Below are positions 33,201 through 40,897 of a stretch of DNA of 64,000 nt, one piece after another; position 1 is the first letter of the stretch, and each line of letters opens with the position of its first letter. The notes under the pieces were generated by a model. The model saw only the letters and a program-made list of their open reading frames with translations, did not search any database and was not told the DNA's origin. This stretch comes from Gemmatimonadota bacterium (GTDB lineage Bacteria; Latescibacterota; UBA2968; UBA8231). The position numbers and the translations under genes were made by a program. The DNA is taken from assembly GCA_018673255.1 (NCBI GenBank), contig JABHDC010000126.1, forward strand, positions 1 through 64,000, given 5' to 3'.

Positions 33201-35344
33201 TGTCCGAGGGTTTCCATCGTCTGGAGGACCTGCGGGCCCTGAAGGAACGCACGGCCGCCGCCGAGACGTCGCAGGCACAGGTCCAGGCCGAGATGGCCGA
33301 GCGGCAGCGCGAGGAGAAACTGCGGCAGGCGGTACAGATGGTGCGTGACGCTGTGTGGAACTTGACCGCCTCCGAGATCGAGGATGAACGCCGCATCCTG
33401 ATGGCCGTGCACGAGGCCTTGGGAGTCGCCGGTGTCATGTTCAACATTTGCGGCGTCAATGTTGTTCGTGAAGAAGGTGGCGAGGCCACTGTGAGCGTGC
33501 GCGGGCTGCTGGAGGAAGGGGGTTGGGTCCAACTCGACTCGAGCAATCAGGCGATCCCGCTTATGCTCGAATTCTGGCGTGGCGGCGTGCCGGTCTACCG
33601 ACCCGACATCGACACCGATGATCCCTACGACGAAGCCGCCAACATACGGGGCTATGGTCAACGCGCGCGCGCGATCCTCGACGTGCCCTTCTCCCATGGC
33701 ACCCTGGCGATCAACAGCCTCGAACCCAACGCTTTCGACGATACGGTCATCGACGTCATCAAGCGTCTGGCAGAAGTCCTGTCGGAGGGGTTCCGCCGAA
33801 TGGACGATCTGCGGGCATTGCACGAGCGTACGGAAAGCGCCGAAGTTGCGCGCTCAGAGGCGGATACGGCCAACGCATCAAAGAGTGCCTTCCTCGCCAA
33901 CATGTCGCATGAGATCCGCACACCAATGAATGCGATCCTCGGCTTTTCGGAGATCCTGGCAGGTCTGGAGAAGGATATCCAGAAACGCCAGTATCTGGAC
34001 TCGGTGCGCACGAGCGGTAAGTCGTTGTTGGGTCTGATCAACGACATCCTCGACCTGTCGAAAGTCGAGGCGGGCAAGCTCGAGCTGCAGTACAAGGCGG
34101 CCGACGCGAAAGCCCTGTGCAACGAGCTTGAACAGATCTTCGCGCAGAAGACGCAGGAACAGGGCATCGATCTGATCATCGATGCTGATGACCTGCCGGG
34201 GGCCATCGTCGTCGATGAACTGCGCCTGCGGCAGATCCTCGTGAACCTGACCTCAAATGCGATAAAATTCACCGAGTCGGGACACGTGAAGATCAAGGCC
34301 ACGTCGGAGCCGACTGAGGAGGGCACGACGGTGCGGTTTGCCGTCGAAGACTCCGGGATTGGCATCCCAGCCGATCAACAGGACAAGGTCTTCGGCGCCT
34401 TCGAGCAGACGACGGGGCAGAGCGCGGCCAAGTTTGGGGGTACCGGGCTGGGCCTGGCCATCTCCAAGCGTCTTGCGCAGATGATGAATGGAGACATCAC
34501 GCTCACCAGCGAACCGGGCAGGGGCAGCACGTTCACCGTCGAACTGCGCGACCTGGCTGTGGTGTCGAGCGACGAGCTCGCCTCCTTCGACGACGATGCT
34601 GCAGAGATCGGCAGAATCAGGTTCGAGCCGGCCAAGGTGCTGGTCGTCGACGACGTCGAGTACAATCGACTTCTCGTGAAAACCTATTTGGCTGACTATC
34701 GGTTTGACCTCATCGAGGCATCGAGCGGGGAGGAGGCACTGGCGATGTGCGCCAGTGACCATCCGGCTCTTGTGCTGATGGACTTACGGATGGCGGGGAT
34801 GTCTGGGCTCCAGGCGACGGAGGCCTTGAAGGCCGACGCGGCGCTCCAGGATATCGCCGTGATCGCTCACACCGCCGCCGCAATGAAGGAGGAGGAGGAT
34901 CAGATCGGCCAAATTTTCGATGGCTACCTGGTCAAACCCGCGAGCAAGACCGATGTCGTGCGAGAATTGATGAAACATCTCCCACATCAATTGGTCGAGG
35001 ATACGCCCGAGGAGGCTCGGGTGGCGACGGCGTCAACGGTGGGCAGGTCCGCCGAGTCGCTGACACCAGATCAACGGACTCAGTTACCCGTGCTGGTGGC
35101 AGCTCTTGAAGAAGAACTCGGCCGCTGCAAAGAACTTGGGCAGACGCTGACGATCAACGATGTCGAAATCTTTGCCAGCCAGATGCAGGAACTGTCGACC
35201 CACCACGGCTCTGCTCTCCTCAGCGATTGGGGTGAGCGCCTCGCAACGCAGACGGCACTGTTCGACATTCCGGCCATGTCACGAACGTTGGATGAATATC
35301 CTCAACTCGTCGAGCAGCTGCGTTCCATGGTGGCCGATAGCTGA
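30209..35344 (+). CDS. Giant hybrid sensor histidine kinase with binding-protein, Cache-like, PAS and duplicated sensor domains
   Basis: The protein is about 1711 residues, using ATG 30209 after GGGAGG. The first 30 residues are a signal peptide. A periplasmic SBP_bac_3-like domain follows (about 48-260), then two membrane helices (about 288-310 and 327-347). A large double-Cache-like extracellular region (about 354-673) and a third helix (about 680-704) come next. Cytoplasmic parts are PAS (about 730-844), two tandem copies of one domain (about 850-1014 and 1034-1207, sharing EFWR-G, VPFSHGTLAINS-like and LSEGF-R--DLRAL), and HisKA with His1234 (NMSHEIRTP). HATPase (GTGLGLAISKRL), a receiver with Asp1525 and a C-terminal helical tail complete it. 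It probably senses a small extracellular ligand plus an internal signal. No separate output regulator is adjacent; a Gfo/Idh gene follows by 4 bases. Confidence 0.9.
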   Translation: MRSSAVSAHKWVASVLAILLLCASSSVFAQGEDADGPVRVELTAEERTWLADHPTVRFTGDPSWLPIEAFNDQGEYIGIVAEYLRLIESRTGLVFDIVPTKTWSESLQLAKDRQVDVLSAMSNEARRKFLTFTRSHMSIPVVITVRGDAPDVTPEQLSGLRVVTPEGYGYVALLEQKYPDVNFTFVSTVEEGVMKVSTGEADALMASLAITSYVISELNLGNLKIAGSTGISLNLGLGIRDDWPELFSIIDKALGSIPQQEKLAIRSKWVPSLTGTLAAGDESDQQSTWWLLIGAAMVFLAMLVGALILPRLFSDEVLTRHFGSARFRYIALTSMSLMVAVVGLLVWYTLDQNKKVVLDAVRADLRVVLHNTMERNDAWIDGRLNLLSLFGRDPELVAITQQLLQVSPEPDSLRKSRPLAEAREFVAANELQFGKIGFFVISPDNISIGSKRDDNLGSKNLIAIQQPDLLAQVFEGTPVFIPPIHSDVVIEAGDSKDDSLAERPQTMFFAVPIRDLDGQVIAVLTQRLIPSGQLSENMHTGRIGRSGESYVIDREGRQITASRFRDQLYEIGLLGSEGVPGATLQVRDPGVNLVEEGRNPVPRSELPFTRMAEDLFSLSRLIEEPGSGQEHSDINVDVSGYRDYRGVPVFGAWMWEHHLGLGMATEIDVDEALGGYYALRLNLSLIAGISLLLALVATLLTITLGERATRVMRRTQEELEEQVAERTERLGAVVNSAPDAMISIDSASQVVAWNPSAEILFGYTEQEILGQPLARIIPERHRNRHHEGVDAFTPDREPYDGKSIEVEALRKDGSEFPVELSVSTWQAEGNAFYTGIIRDVSRRKQREHHDQLMAFFRESVWRLDSTSDTHDLVVRLNDILDDSGIPFRSFGVNVIESEEESIVHACGIGKADKEMLDNVLEPARGQLVIEFWRRGEVSYRADLQRHDPDDEQRNWGRLRAPRSIIDIPFSHGTLGINSPEPDAFTPYLELLSRMADILSEGFHRLEDLRALKERTAAAETSQAQVQAEMAERQREEKLRQAVQMVRDAVWNLTASEIEDERRILMAVHEALGVAGVMFNICGVNVVREEGGEATVSVRGLLEEGGWVQLDSSNQAIPLMLEFWRGGVPVYRPDIDTDDPYDEAANIRGYGQRARAILDVPFSHGTLAINSLEPNAFDDTVIDVIKRLAEVLSEGFRRMDDLRALHERTESAEVARSEADTANASKSAFLANMSHEIRTPMNAILGFSEILAGLEKDIQKRQYLDSVRTSGKSLLGLINDILDLSKVEAGKLELQYKAADAKALCNELEQIFAQKTQEQGIDLIIDADDLPGAIVVDELRLRQILVNLTSNAIKFTESGHVKIKATSEPTEEGTTVRFAVEDSGIGIPADQQDKVFGAFEQTTGQSAAKFGGTGLGLAISKRLAQMMNGDITLTSEPGRGSTFTVELRDLAVVSSDELASFDDDAAEIGRIRFEPAKVLVVDDVEYNRLLVKTYLADYRFDLIEASSGEEALAMCASDHPALVLMDLRMAGMSGLQATEALKADAALQDIAVIAHTAAAMKEEEDQIGQIFDGYLVKPASKTDVVRELMKHLPHQLVEDTPEEARVATASTVGRSAESLTPDQRTQLPVLVAALEEELGRCKELGQTLTINDVEIFASQMQELSTHHGSALLSDWGERLATQTALFDIPAMSRTLDEYPQLVEQLRSMVADS
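32755..33835 (+). repeat. Tandem duplication encoding two copies of an unnamed sensor-type domain
   Basis: Within the giant kinase gene, about 32755-33250 and 33310-33835 encode domains of about 165-175 residues that align end to end. Shared elements are (R/R)(E/D)(S/A)VW near the start, GVNV, EFWR(R/G)G, VSYR/VPVYR, the DP-DE cluster, (I/V)PFSHGTL-INS-EP-AF and a closing LSEGF-R--DLRAL-ERT. The DNA has diverged, so the duplication is not recent. A GAF-like fold is likely. Confidence 0.7.
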
Positions 35345-35348
35345 AGCC

Positions 35349-36449
35349 ATGAATGAACTGCGAGTGGGCGTGATCGGGACAAACCCATGGGCGGAACTCG
35401 TGCACTACTCGGCGATCGCTGCGCATCCACGGGCAAGCCTGGCGGCTGTCTGCGGACGCAATCCGGAGCGTGCGCAGGAAGTGGCTGACAAGTACGGCGC
35501 GCCTGAGATCTACCAGGACTACAAGAAGATGATCGACTCGGGTCACCTGGATGCGGTCATTGTCGTAGCGCCCGATGACCTTCATCATGCGATGGTCATG
35601 CGAGCACTTGAGGCGGACCTGCATGTAGTCTGCGAGAAACCGTTGGCACTCTCAGTGAGCGAGGCGACGGAGATGACTGAGACGGCCGACGAACGCGGAC
35701 TGAAGAACATGATGTTCTTCACGCAGCGTTGGTTCCCACAGCGACGATACGCCCGTGATCTGATTGAGGAGGGTTGCGTCGGAGCCGTGCTGGACGCCCA
35801 CTTCCAGCTGCAGGCTGGATTCGGCAGAGATCTACCCTCCCTGCCGCCATGGACCTACGACCCAGCGCGGTGTCACGGCATTCTCGGTACCCTCGCATCA
35901 CACATCATAGACCATGCCAGGCTTTTCGTAGGCGAGATTGACCGCGTCTGTGCATCCATCAAGACACAGGTACCCCAAGGGACTGATCCAGGACTGTCGG
36001 TACGTCCGAACAACGCGGTCCTACTCATGCTTGAGTTCACAAATGGTGCACACGGCACGATTCACGTAAGTGACGTTGCGCTGGCTGGAACCGATGTGCA
36101 GTTCACGATGACGCTCCATGGTGAGGACGGCGCTATAGAGGGAAGCGTCTGTGCGAGTGGGCAGGATCGCCTCCAGTATATGACAGCTGGCCATGCCTCA
36201 TTCGAGGACCGGGAGGTGCCAGATCACTACTGGGAGGGAATCGATCGAGACAAGCCGTTTCATGAACAGCTTGTCCAGATATTCTCCAGGCCATCTGTGG
36301 GTGATGGCCTGTTCATCAACAGTGTCCTGGACGATGGGCCGGTCTGCCCGACGTTCTCCGACGGACTGGCTGTGCAGCGGGTCATCCATGCCGCGTTGTT
36401 GTCCGACCAAGAGAAGAGATGGGTTGATATCGCCCCGTCCCTGGAATAG
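35349..36449 (+). CDS. Gfo/Idh/MocA family oxidoreductase
   Basis: This 366-residue protein starts MNELRVGVIGTNPWAEL, a Rossmann nucleotide-binding opening; ATG 35349 was chosen because the open frame upstream lies inside the kinase gene. The family hallmark CEKPLALS follows at about residues 96-103 (Lys is the catalytic or cofactor-contacting residue), and later segments match the C-terminal alpha/beta substrate domain. It begins 4 bases after the stop of the giant kinase gene, so they are probably co-transcribed. The substrate is likely a sugar or inositol derivative oxidised with NAD(P), but it cannot be named. The stop overlaps a GTG of the next frame (TAGTG). Confidence 0.88.
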   Translation: MNELRVGVIGTNPWAELVHYSAIAAHPRASLAAVCGRNPERAQEVADKYGAPEIYQDYKKMIDSGHLDAVIVVAPDDLHHAMVMRALEADLHVVCEKPLALSVSEATEMTETADERGLKNMMFFTQRWFPQRRYARDLIEEGCVGAVLDAHFQLQAGFGRDLPSLPPWTYDPARCHGILGTLASHIIDHARLFVGEIDRVCASIKTQVPQGTDPGLSVRPNNAVLLMLEFTNGAHGTIHVSDVALAGTDVQFTMTLHGEDGAIEGSVCASGQDRLQYMTAGHASFEDREVPDHYWEGIDRDKPFHEQLVQIFSRPSVGDGLFINSVLDDGPVCPTFSDGLAVQRVIHAALLSDQEKRWVDIAPSLE

Positions 36450-36481
36450 TGGCATTGGAGAGCGTAGTGCAGCGAAGAGAA

Positions 36482-37267
36482 ATGGTTGACGAATATCTTC
36501 AAGTCCTCGATCTGCACGATCGCGAATTGGACTATGGGTTCCTATGTGAGTTAGCAGAGCGCCACGTCGCCACCTTTGCTTTTGGCAGTGTTGGGTGCCG
36601 CCTTGGTGAGGATTTGCCTTTGGACTTCGATTCGCTGTTCAGTCGAATTGTGGTTCGGCGTCGGGGCGGATACTGCTTTGAGCAGAACGGGTTCCTGTAT
36701 GAGGTGCTTGAGGAGCTCGGCTTCTCACCAGAACTCTATTTGGCGCGGGTGATCTACAATCAAGACTGCCATCCCGGTCTGACGCACCGGATATCAATCG
36801 TCGAGCATGAAGGGCAGCGCTATGTCCTGGATGTAGGTTTCGGACCGCTCGGCCCCAGGGTGCCGGTTCATATGTCAGCAAGCGCAACGAACGATGTGGA
36901 CAGGGCGTTTCGCGTTGAGGAAAAATGTCCGGGCGATTACCACATGCAGGTCTCGAAGGATGGGGCCTTCTTTTCATTGTACCGGTTCGAACTTGTGCGA
37001 TATGGCCAGTCCGACTGTGAGTTGGGGCACTTCTACTCGCACCGCCATCCTGATGCGGCATTCGTGAATCATTTGGTCGCTTCGCGGATCTTGGCCAGTG
37101 AGATACGCTCGCTACGGGATCTGGAGTATTGCGTGATCCGAGAATCGGAGAAGCAAACCACGCGAATTGGCGATCCTCAACAGCTCACAAGATTACTCGT
37201 TGAGGAGCTTGGAATTCGGGTAACCGATGCAGAGGGTCACCGACTATTTGAGGGGTTGGATACCTGA
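36482..37267 (+). CDS. Arylamine N-acetyltransferase
   Basis: This 261-residue protein carries the complete NAT catalytic triad: Cys65 in RGGYCFEQNG, His102 in LTHRISIV and Asp117 in VLDVGFG. The chain length and the closing beta-rich part fit the family (about 250-280). Met at 36482 gives a standard N-terminus (MVDEYLQVLDLH); a GTG at 36449 that overlaps the previous stop would add 11 residues. These enzymes transfer acetyl or propionyl groups from CoA to arylamines and hydrazines; in some bacteria they serve natural-product or envelope-lipid pathways. A hairpin follows the stop at 37285-37309. Confidence 0.92.
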   Translation: MVDEYLQVLDLHDRELDYGFLCELAERHVATFAFGSVGCRLGEDLPLDFDSLFSRIVVRRRGGYCFEQNGFLYEVLEELGFSPELYLARVIYNQDCHPGLTHRISIVEHEGQRYVLDVGFGPLGPRVPVHMSASATNDVDRAFRVEEKCPGDYHMQVSKDGAFFSLYRFELVRYGQSDCELGHFYSHRHPDAAFVNHLVASRILASEIRSLRDLEYCVIRESEKQTTRIGDPQQLTRLLVEELGIRVTDAEGHRLFEGLDT

Positions 37268-37578
37268 CCATCGTCTGCACCAACGCTCTGGCGACATTTC
37301 TGGCAGAGCGACAGTGAGGAAGTGACTTACAGGCGATGGATCTGGCCGCAGCTGAACCGGGCGCTGTAGTTCGAGTTGCATGCCTGTCAGTCGAGGCTTG
37401 CGGAACCGGCAAGAGAATTGACTCGGTCCACTTCGCCGAACATATTGCCGCGCAGTGCTCCTCGGAGGGAGTGTCCGGTCCGCGGTCAGGGATGATCCCA
37501 CCTCCGTTTCTTCCTCAGATGATCAACCTTCTTTCTGCCCGTTGATGCGGACATCGGGCGTTTCCTGGAGAGAGGGTT
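37268..37578. other. Intergenic region after the NAT gene
   Basis: These 311 bases carry a stem-loop at 37285-37309 (GCTCTG paired with CAGAGC) just after the NAT stop. An open frame of 69 codons at 37336-37545 has no ribosome site and no recognisable sequence. The ribosome site of the ankyrin gene (GAGAGAGGG) is at about 37568-37576. I see nothing else. Confidence 0.5.
37285..37309 (+). terminator. Stem-loop after the NAT gene
   Basis: GCTCTG (37285-37290) pairs with CAGAGC (37304-37309) around a 13-base loop, 18 bases past the stop codon. There is no poly-T tract, so it would be a weak terminator. Confidence 0.35.
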
Positions 37579-38838
37579 ATGCCCAAGCAACTACCCGCCA
37601 AACCTAGCCTCGAGCATCTCAAGCGAGAGGCCAGGGATCTGCGCCGCGCCCACAGGGCCAGCGATGCAGAGGCCCTGCAACTGATACGCGACTACCACCC
37701 CAAGCTGAGCGGACGCCCGTCCGTCGAGCAGGTCGCCGCAATCAGTTTCTCCATTCAGGATGCACAGCTTGTGCTGGCCAGGGCGTACCAATTCAAGAGT
37801 TGGCCCGACCTGGTCGCCAAGATTGCGTGGACCCCGGCGCGGCAGTCACTTGCAGCGGCGATCTCCGACAGTGATGTGTCCCAGGTCGAGCGCATCCTGG
37901 ACGAGTACCCCGAGTTAATGGACATACATGTGCGAAGCGAGAATGAGGGACCGCCTCTTTCACATGCAGCCAATCAGGGCAAGCTGGATGTCGTGAGCGC
38001 GTTGCTGTCTCACGATCCGAGCGACGTCGAGCACGCATTCGGACGAGCCACGCTGCAGGGCCATCTCGAGGTTGCACAGCGCCTCCTGGACCATCGGCCA
38101 GCTCTTCGTGAGCAACTCAAGTTCGCCCTGTTTGGTCCCTGTGAATCCCTGAACGCAGACGCCATCCCATTCCTGATCGAACTCGGGGCTGATCCCGATG
38201 CCGTCTGGGAGAACGGTGGTAAGCCGATGGACATGGCCCTGTGCTCCTATGCGAGAGCGGGAAGAGAAGCCACCGTCCGGGCTCTGGTTGAGGGGGGAGT
38301 AACCTTCGAGGATGGGCCTGAGATGGACATCGTCATGGGCAAGTTCGATTCTCTTGCGGCTCGATTGGATGTAGTCCCAGACGTGGTCCATCTCGCATCG
38401 ACATTCCGTGCTGGCCTCGAGTTCGGGGGGCTCTACGGTGGCGCGCCGCTGATCCGCCCCACCCTCCTGCATATCTGTGCTGAATACAGCTCCCTTGAGG
38501 GAGCGCGGCTGCTCCTGGAGCGAGGCGCCGACGTGAATGCTCGCTGCGAGCCGGACGAGGGTGGAATCGGTGACCAGACACCCTTGTTCCATGCAGTCAA
38601 CCACAAGCATGAAGACATGTTTCCGGTCCTCAAGTTGCTCCTGCAGAGCGGGGCCGACGTCAACGCTCGAGCCACAATACGTGTGCCCCGAGCGGGGATC
38701 AGGAGTGTGCAACCCGACGACCCTGTTCTGGAAGCGATGACGCCGCTAGGCTACGCCCTCAACTATCCCAACAGCCTGTACCACAAGGCACACGCGGGCG
38801 CGATCGAGCTGCTGCGTGAACACGGCGCCCAAGAGTGA
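37579..38838 (+). CDS. Ankyrin-repeat protein with N-terminal leader domain
   Basis: This 419-residue protein starts at ATG 37579 with GAGAGAGGG upstream. Residues about 9-79 form a helical leader (PSLEHLKREARDLRRAHR, then SIQDAQLVLARAYQFKSW). The same pattern opens the protein at 23322 and is common in bacterial ankyrin proteins. Ankyrin repeats follow from about 85 to the end. They are recognisable from TPL/THL-type turns such as GPPLSHAANQGKLDVVSALLS, RPTLLHICAEYSSLEGARLLLERGADVNAR and TPLGYALNYPNS. The repeats in the middle (about 140-270) are more divergent. There is no signal peptide, so it is cytoplasmic and likely a protein-binding scaffold. The small secreted-protein gene begins 11 bases after its stop. 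Confidence 0.88.
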   Translation: MPKQLPAKPSLEHLKREARDLRRAHRASDAEALQLIRDYHPKLSGRPSVEQVAAISFSIQDAQLVLARAYQFKSWPDLVAKIAWTPARQSLAAAISDSDVSQVERILDEYPELMDIHVRSENEGPPLSHAANQGKLDVVSALLSHDPSDVEHAFGRATLQGHLEVAQRLLDHRPALREQLKFALFGPCESLNADAIPFLIELGADPDAVWENGGKPMDMALCSYARAGREATVRALVEGGVTFEDGPEMDIVMGKFDSLAARLDVVPDVVHLASTFRAGLEFGGLYGGAPLIRPTLLHICAEYSSLEGARLLLERGADVNARCEPDEGGIGDQTPLFHAVNHKHEDMFPVLKLLLQSGADVNARATIRVPRAGIRSVQPDDPVLEAMTPLGYALNYPNSLYHKAHAGAIELLREHGAQE

Positions 38839-38849
38839 GGAGGCCAGAG

Positions 38850-39392
38850 ATGATCAAGGCATTGCCAGGTCTAGGATTCGTAATTCTTATGTCGGCGCTT
38901 TGGTTCCCAGACTCCGCCACAGCCCATGCCGTTCACACGCGAGCCGATTCCGTGGACGGCCAGGCGATGGGCGCTGTGGTCGTAGAGCACCACAGGCTTC
39001 TGGCTCTGGCAGACAGCACGGCCTACAGACTGCTGGCCCCGGCGTACTCTTCGTTCGGAATGAACGGGCACACGGATCCGAGAAGATGGCTGGCGGGTGC
39101 GCTACTCCCTGCTGAGTTCGAGGGAGGCTGGCCGGACAACGATCCGCCGGAGCGCTACGTGAATGAGGTGGAGGTGGTCCACGTGCTTACTCGCTGGAAT
39201 AGGGGAGTCGTCATCACCCACGAAATCGGATCATTCCGTGATGGGACCTGGGATTCCTACAATGCCTGGATCGTGATGCGCGTCGGTGATGAGTGGCGCA
39301 TCGGTGCCTCGATCCATGATCTTCCAAAAGAGCTTCAGAAGCACCTCATCGAAGAGGACTCGGGACATGGCGTGGAAGAAATTGCGCCATAG
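38850..39392 (+). CDS. Small exported protein of unknown function
   Basis: This 180-residue protein starts at ATG 38850 with AGGAGG 7 bases upstream. It has a signal peptide (about 1-24, GFVILMSALWFPDSATAHA). The mature part has alternating helix and strands: VEHHRLLALADS, a GMNGHTDPRRWLAG turn, YVNEVEVVHVLTRWNRGVVITHE and AWIVMRVGDEWRIGASIHD. This order resembles an NTF2/SnoaL-like fold, but I see no family motif. It follows the ankyrin gene by 11 bases and precedes a P-loop kinase by 9 bases, so it is probably part of one transcript. Confidence 0.6.
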   Translation: MIKALPGLGFVILMSALWFPDSATAHAVHTRADSVDGQAMGAVVVEHHRLLALADSTAYRLLAPAYSSFGMNGHTDPRRWLAGALLPAEFEGGWPDNDPPERYVNEVEVVHVLTRWNRGVVITHEIGSFRDGTWDSYNAWIVMRVGDEWRIGASIHDLPKELQKHLIEEDSGHGVEEIAP

Positions 39393-39401
39393 GCGTAGAG
39401 G

Positions 39402-40067
39402 ATGAGGCCACTGATACGCGGGGCGATCATAGAGGGCCCTGGCACCTCAGGAAAGACATCGGTGCTGCGGGCGCTGAAGAGCGTGCAAGCTGTTGCCGAG
39501 GATGACGAGCGGAGTGTCGTCATCCTCGGCGAACACTACTCCCAGCAGCTGCAAACGATCCAAGGAAGACTCACTGAGCTCACCAGGACTCAGCACGAGG
39601 AACTCCTGACCCAGCGGGTCGAGGCGATCGAGAGTCTCAGCGACTGGGCCCTTTACCTGGGGAAGGCGTCGAGGAGAGCCCGCGGTCTGTTCTATGTGTT
39701 CGAGCGATTCAACCTGAACCATCGGATCGCCTACCCGGGCGAAGACCGAGTTTTCATCGATACGCTGGAGCGGCGGCTCGCCGAACTTGGGGCGATATGC
39801 TTCCTGTTGACAGTCTCTCAGGACAAGATCGAGGAGAGGTTCCGCCACCGATCAGAGCAATCAGGGCAGGATCTGCAAAGCCATGATCTTCGAGTTCAGG
39901 TAGAGTCCTACATCGCCCGTCAGGATGAGATGCTTGGGCTTGCTGACGAAGCCCAGGTTCCGACGACGGTCATCAACACAGATGATCGAGATTGGAACTC
40001 GTACGCAGCGACGATACTCAAGGCCACAGAAACGAGAGTGGCAGAGGAAGCGAAGTGGCCGGATTGA
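39402..40067 (+). CDS. P-loop nucleotide kinase-like protein
   Basis: This 221-residue protein has a Walker A motif at its N-terminus (IEGPGTSGKTSVLRAL, GxxxxGKT at about 12-19). Further along it has an acidic FERFNLNH segment in place of the DR-Y signature of thymidylate kinases. RRLAELGAICFLLTVS-type strand follows, and an ERFRHRSEQSG lid-like arginine-rich stretch. This is the general layout of the nucleoside/nucleotide kinase group, but none of the specific signatures is complete. No symbol is justified. It overlaps the next P-loop gene by 13 bases and follows the small exported protein by 9 bases. Confidence 0.65.
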   Translation: MRPLIRGAIIEGPGTSGKTSVLRALKSVQAVAEDDERSVVILGEHYSQQLQTIQGRLTELTRTQHEELLTQRVEAIESLSDWALYLGKASRRARGLFYVFERFNLNHRIAYPGEDRVFIDTLERRLAELGAICFLLTVSQDKIEERFRHRSEQSGQDLQSHDLRVQVESYIARQDEMLGLADEAQVPTTVINTDDRDWNSYAATILKATETRVAEEAKWPD

Positions 40068-40660
40068 GTTCAGAAGAGCCGGAAAGGCTGGCAAAGGTAG
40101 AAGACCTCGTGGTCCGCTTGCAGGCGTTGCTGCAAGGCAAGGACAGAGTGACTGTTGGGATCTCCGGCTTCGGAGGCTCGGGCAAGTCGCACCTGGCAAC
40201 TCAGCTCCGAGAGCAGTTCGACGTCGAAGCAGATCAAGTCATCAAGATGGATCGGCTGTACAGCTCGAATCCGGATGGCCCTGGGATACTCGATCAGAAC
40301 GACTGGGTGCTACTGCGTCGAATTCTTCTCGATGTCAGGGAGGGTCGCCCGCTCAGATATCAGGGGCGGACCTATCGGGGGCGCATTGTCGATGTAGAGG
40401 AGGAGTTGCCAAGAGTCGTGATCGCTGAGGGTATCCGACTGCTGCGGCCTGACACGCTCGAGTTCTTCGATGCGACCATCTGGATCAATTGCCCGCAGGA
40501 ATACGCGCTGCAACGTGCAAAGGATCGAGATCGCCTTCAAGGCGAGGACGAGACAGAGGTGGCTCGATGGGATACCGACTGGGGGCCGAAAGACAGGGCG
40601 TATTTCGACCAATACCGGCCTGACAGGGGGGCCATGTTCCTGTACGACGGATACCGATAG
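40055..40660 (+). CDS. Uridine kinase-like P-loop protein
   Basis: This 201-residue protein starts at a GTG at 40055 with AGAGGA upstream; longer frames run into the preceding gene. The Walker A motif is GISGFGGSGKSHLATQL (about 34-50), followed by IKMDRLYSSNPDGPGILDQNDWVL. The DxxY/F...D-P-x-x-x-D-W region is the uridine/pantothenate kinase (PRK) signature. A VVIAEGIRLL strand with a Walker-B-like end and a closing DRDRLQGED lid complete it. The family phosphorylates small hydroxyl substrates such as uridine, pantothenate or ribulose-phosphate. It overlaps the preceding kinase-like gene, and the two could act on the same pathway. Confidence 0.7.
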   Translation: MAGLSSEEPERLAKVEDLVVRLQALLQGKDRVTVGISGFGGSGKSHLATQLREQFDVEADQVIKMDRLYSSNPDGPGILDQNDWVLLRRILLDVREGRPLRYQGRTYRGRIVDVEEELPRVVIAEGIRLLRPDTLEFFDATIWINCPQEYALQRAKDRDRLQGEDETEVARWDTDWGPKDRAYFDQYRPDRGAMFLYDGYR

Positions 40661-40897
40661 CGCCTGGCTCCGGCAACGATTTCGTGGTGACTGGCCAGCC
40701 AGTGTCCGCCAGCGGACGAGACTGCATCACCAGCGGACAGTGATCAGCCTCGCCGGTCAGCATCACGATTGATCCACTCAGGGACTCTATGTGGCTCGCA
40801 TCTTGCTCAAGTGATGGCCTTGGTGACGATTGCCGCGATCACCGTGAGCAGCCCGCCCTCAAGACAGCGACCGCGAACCCCATGGAGGCCTTGCGCT

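Noticed and set aside
37336..37545. Possible 69-residue gene in the gap after the NAT gene
   Set aside because: No ribosome site, unremarkable composition and no recognised motif.
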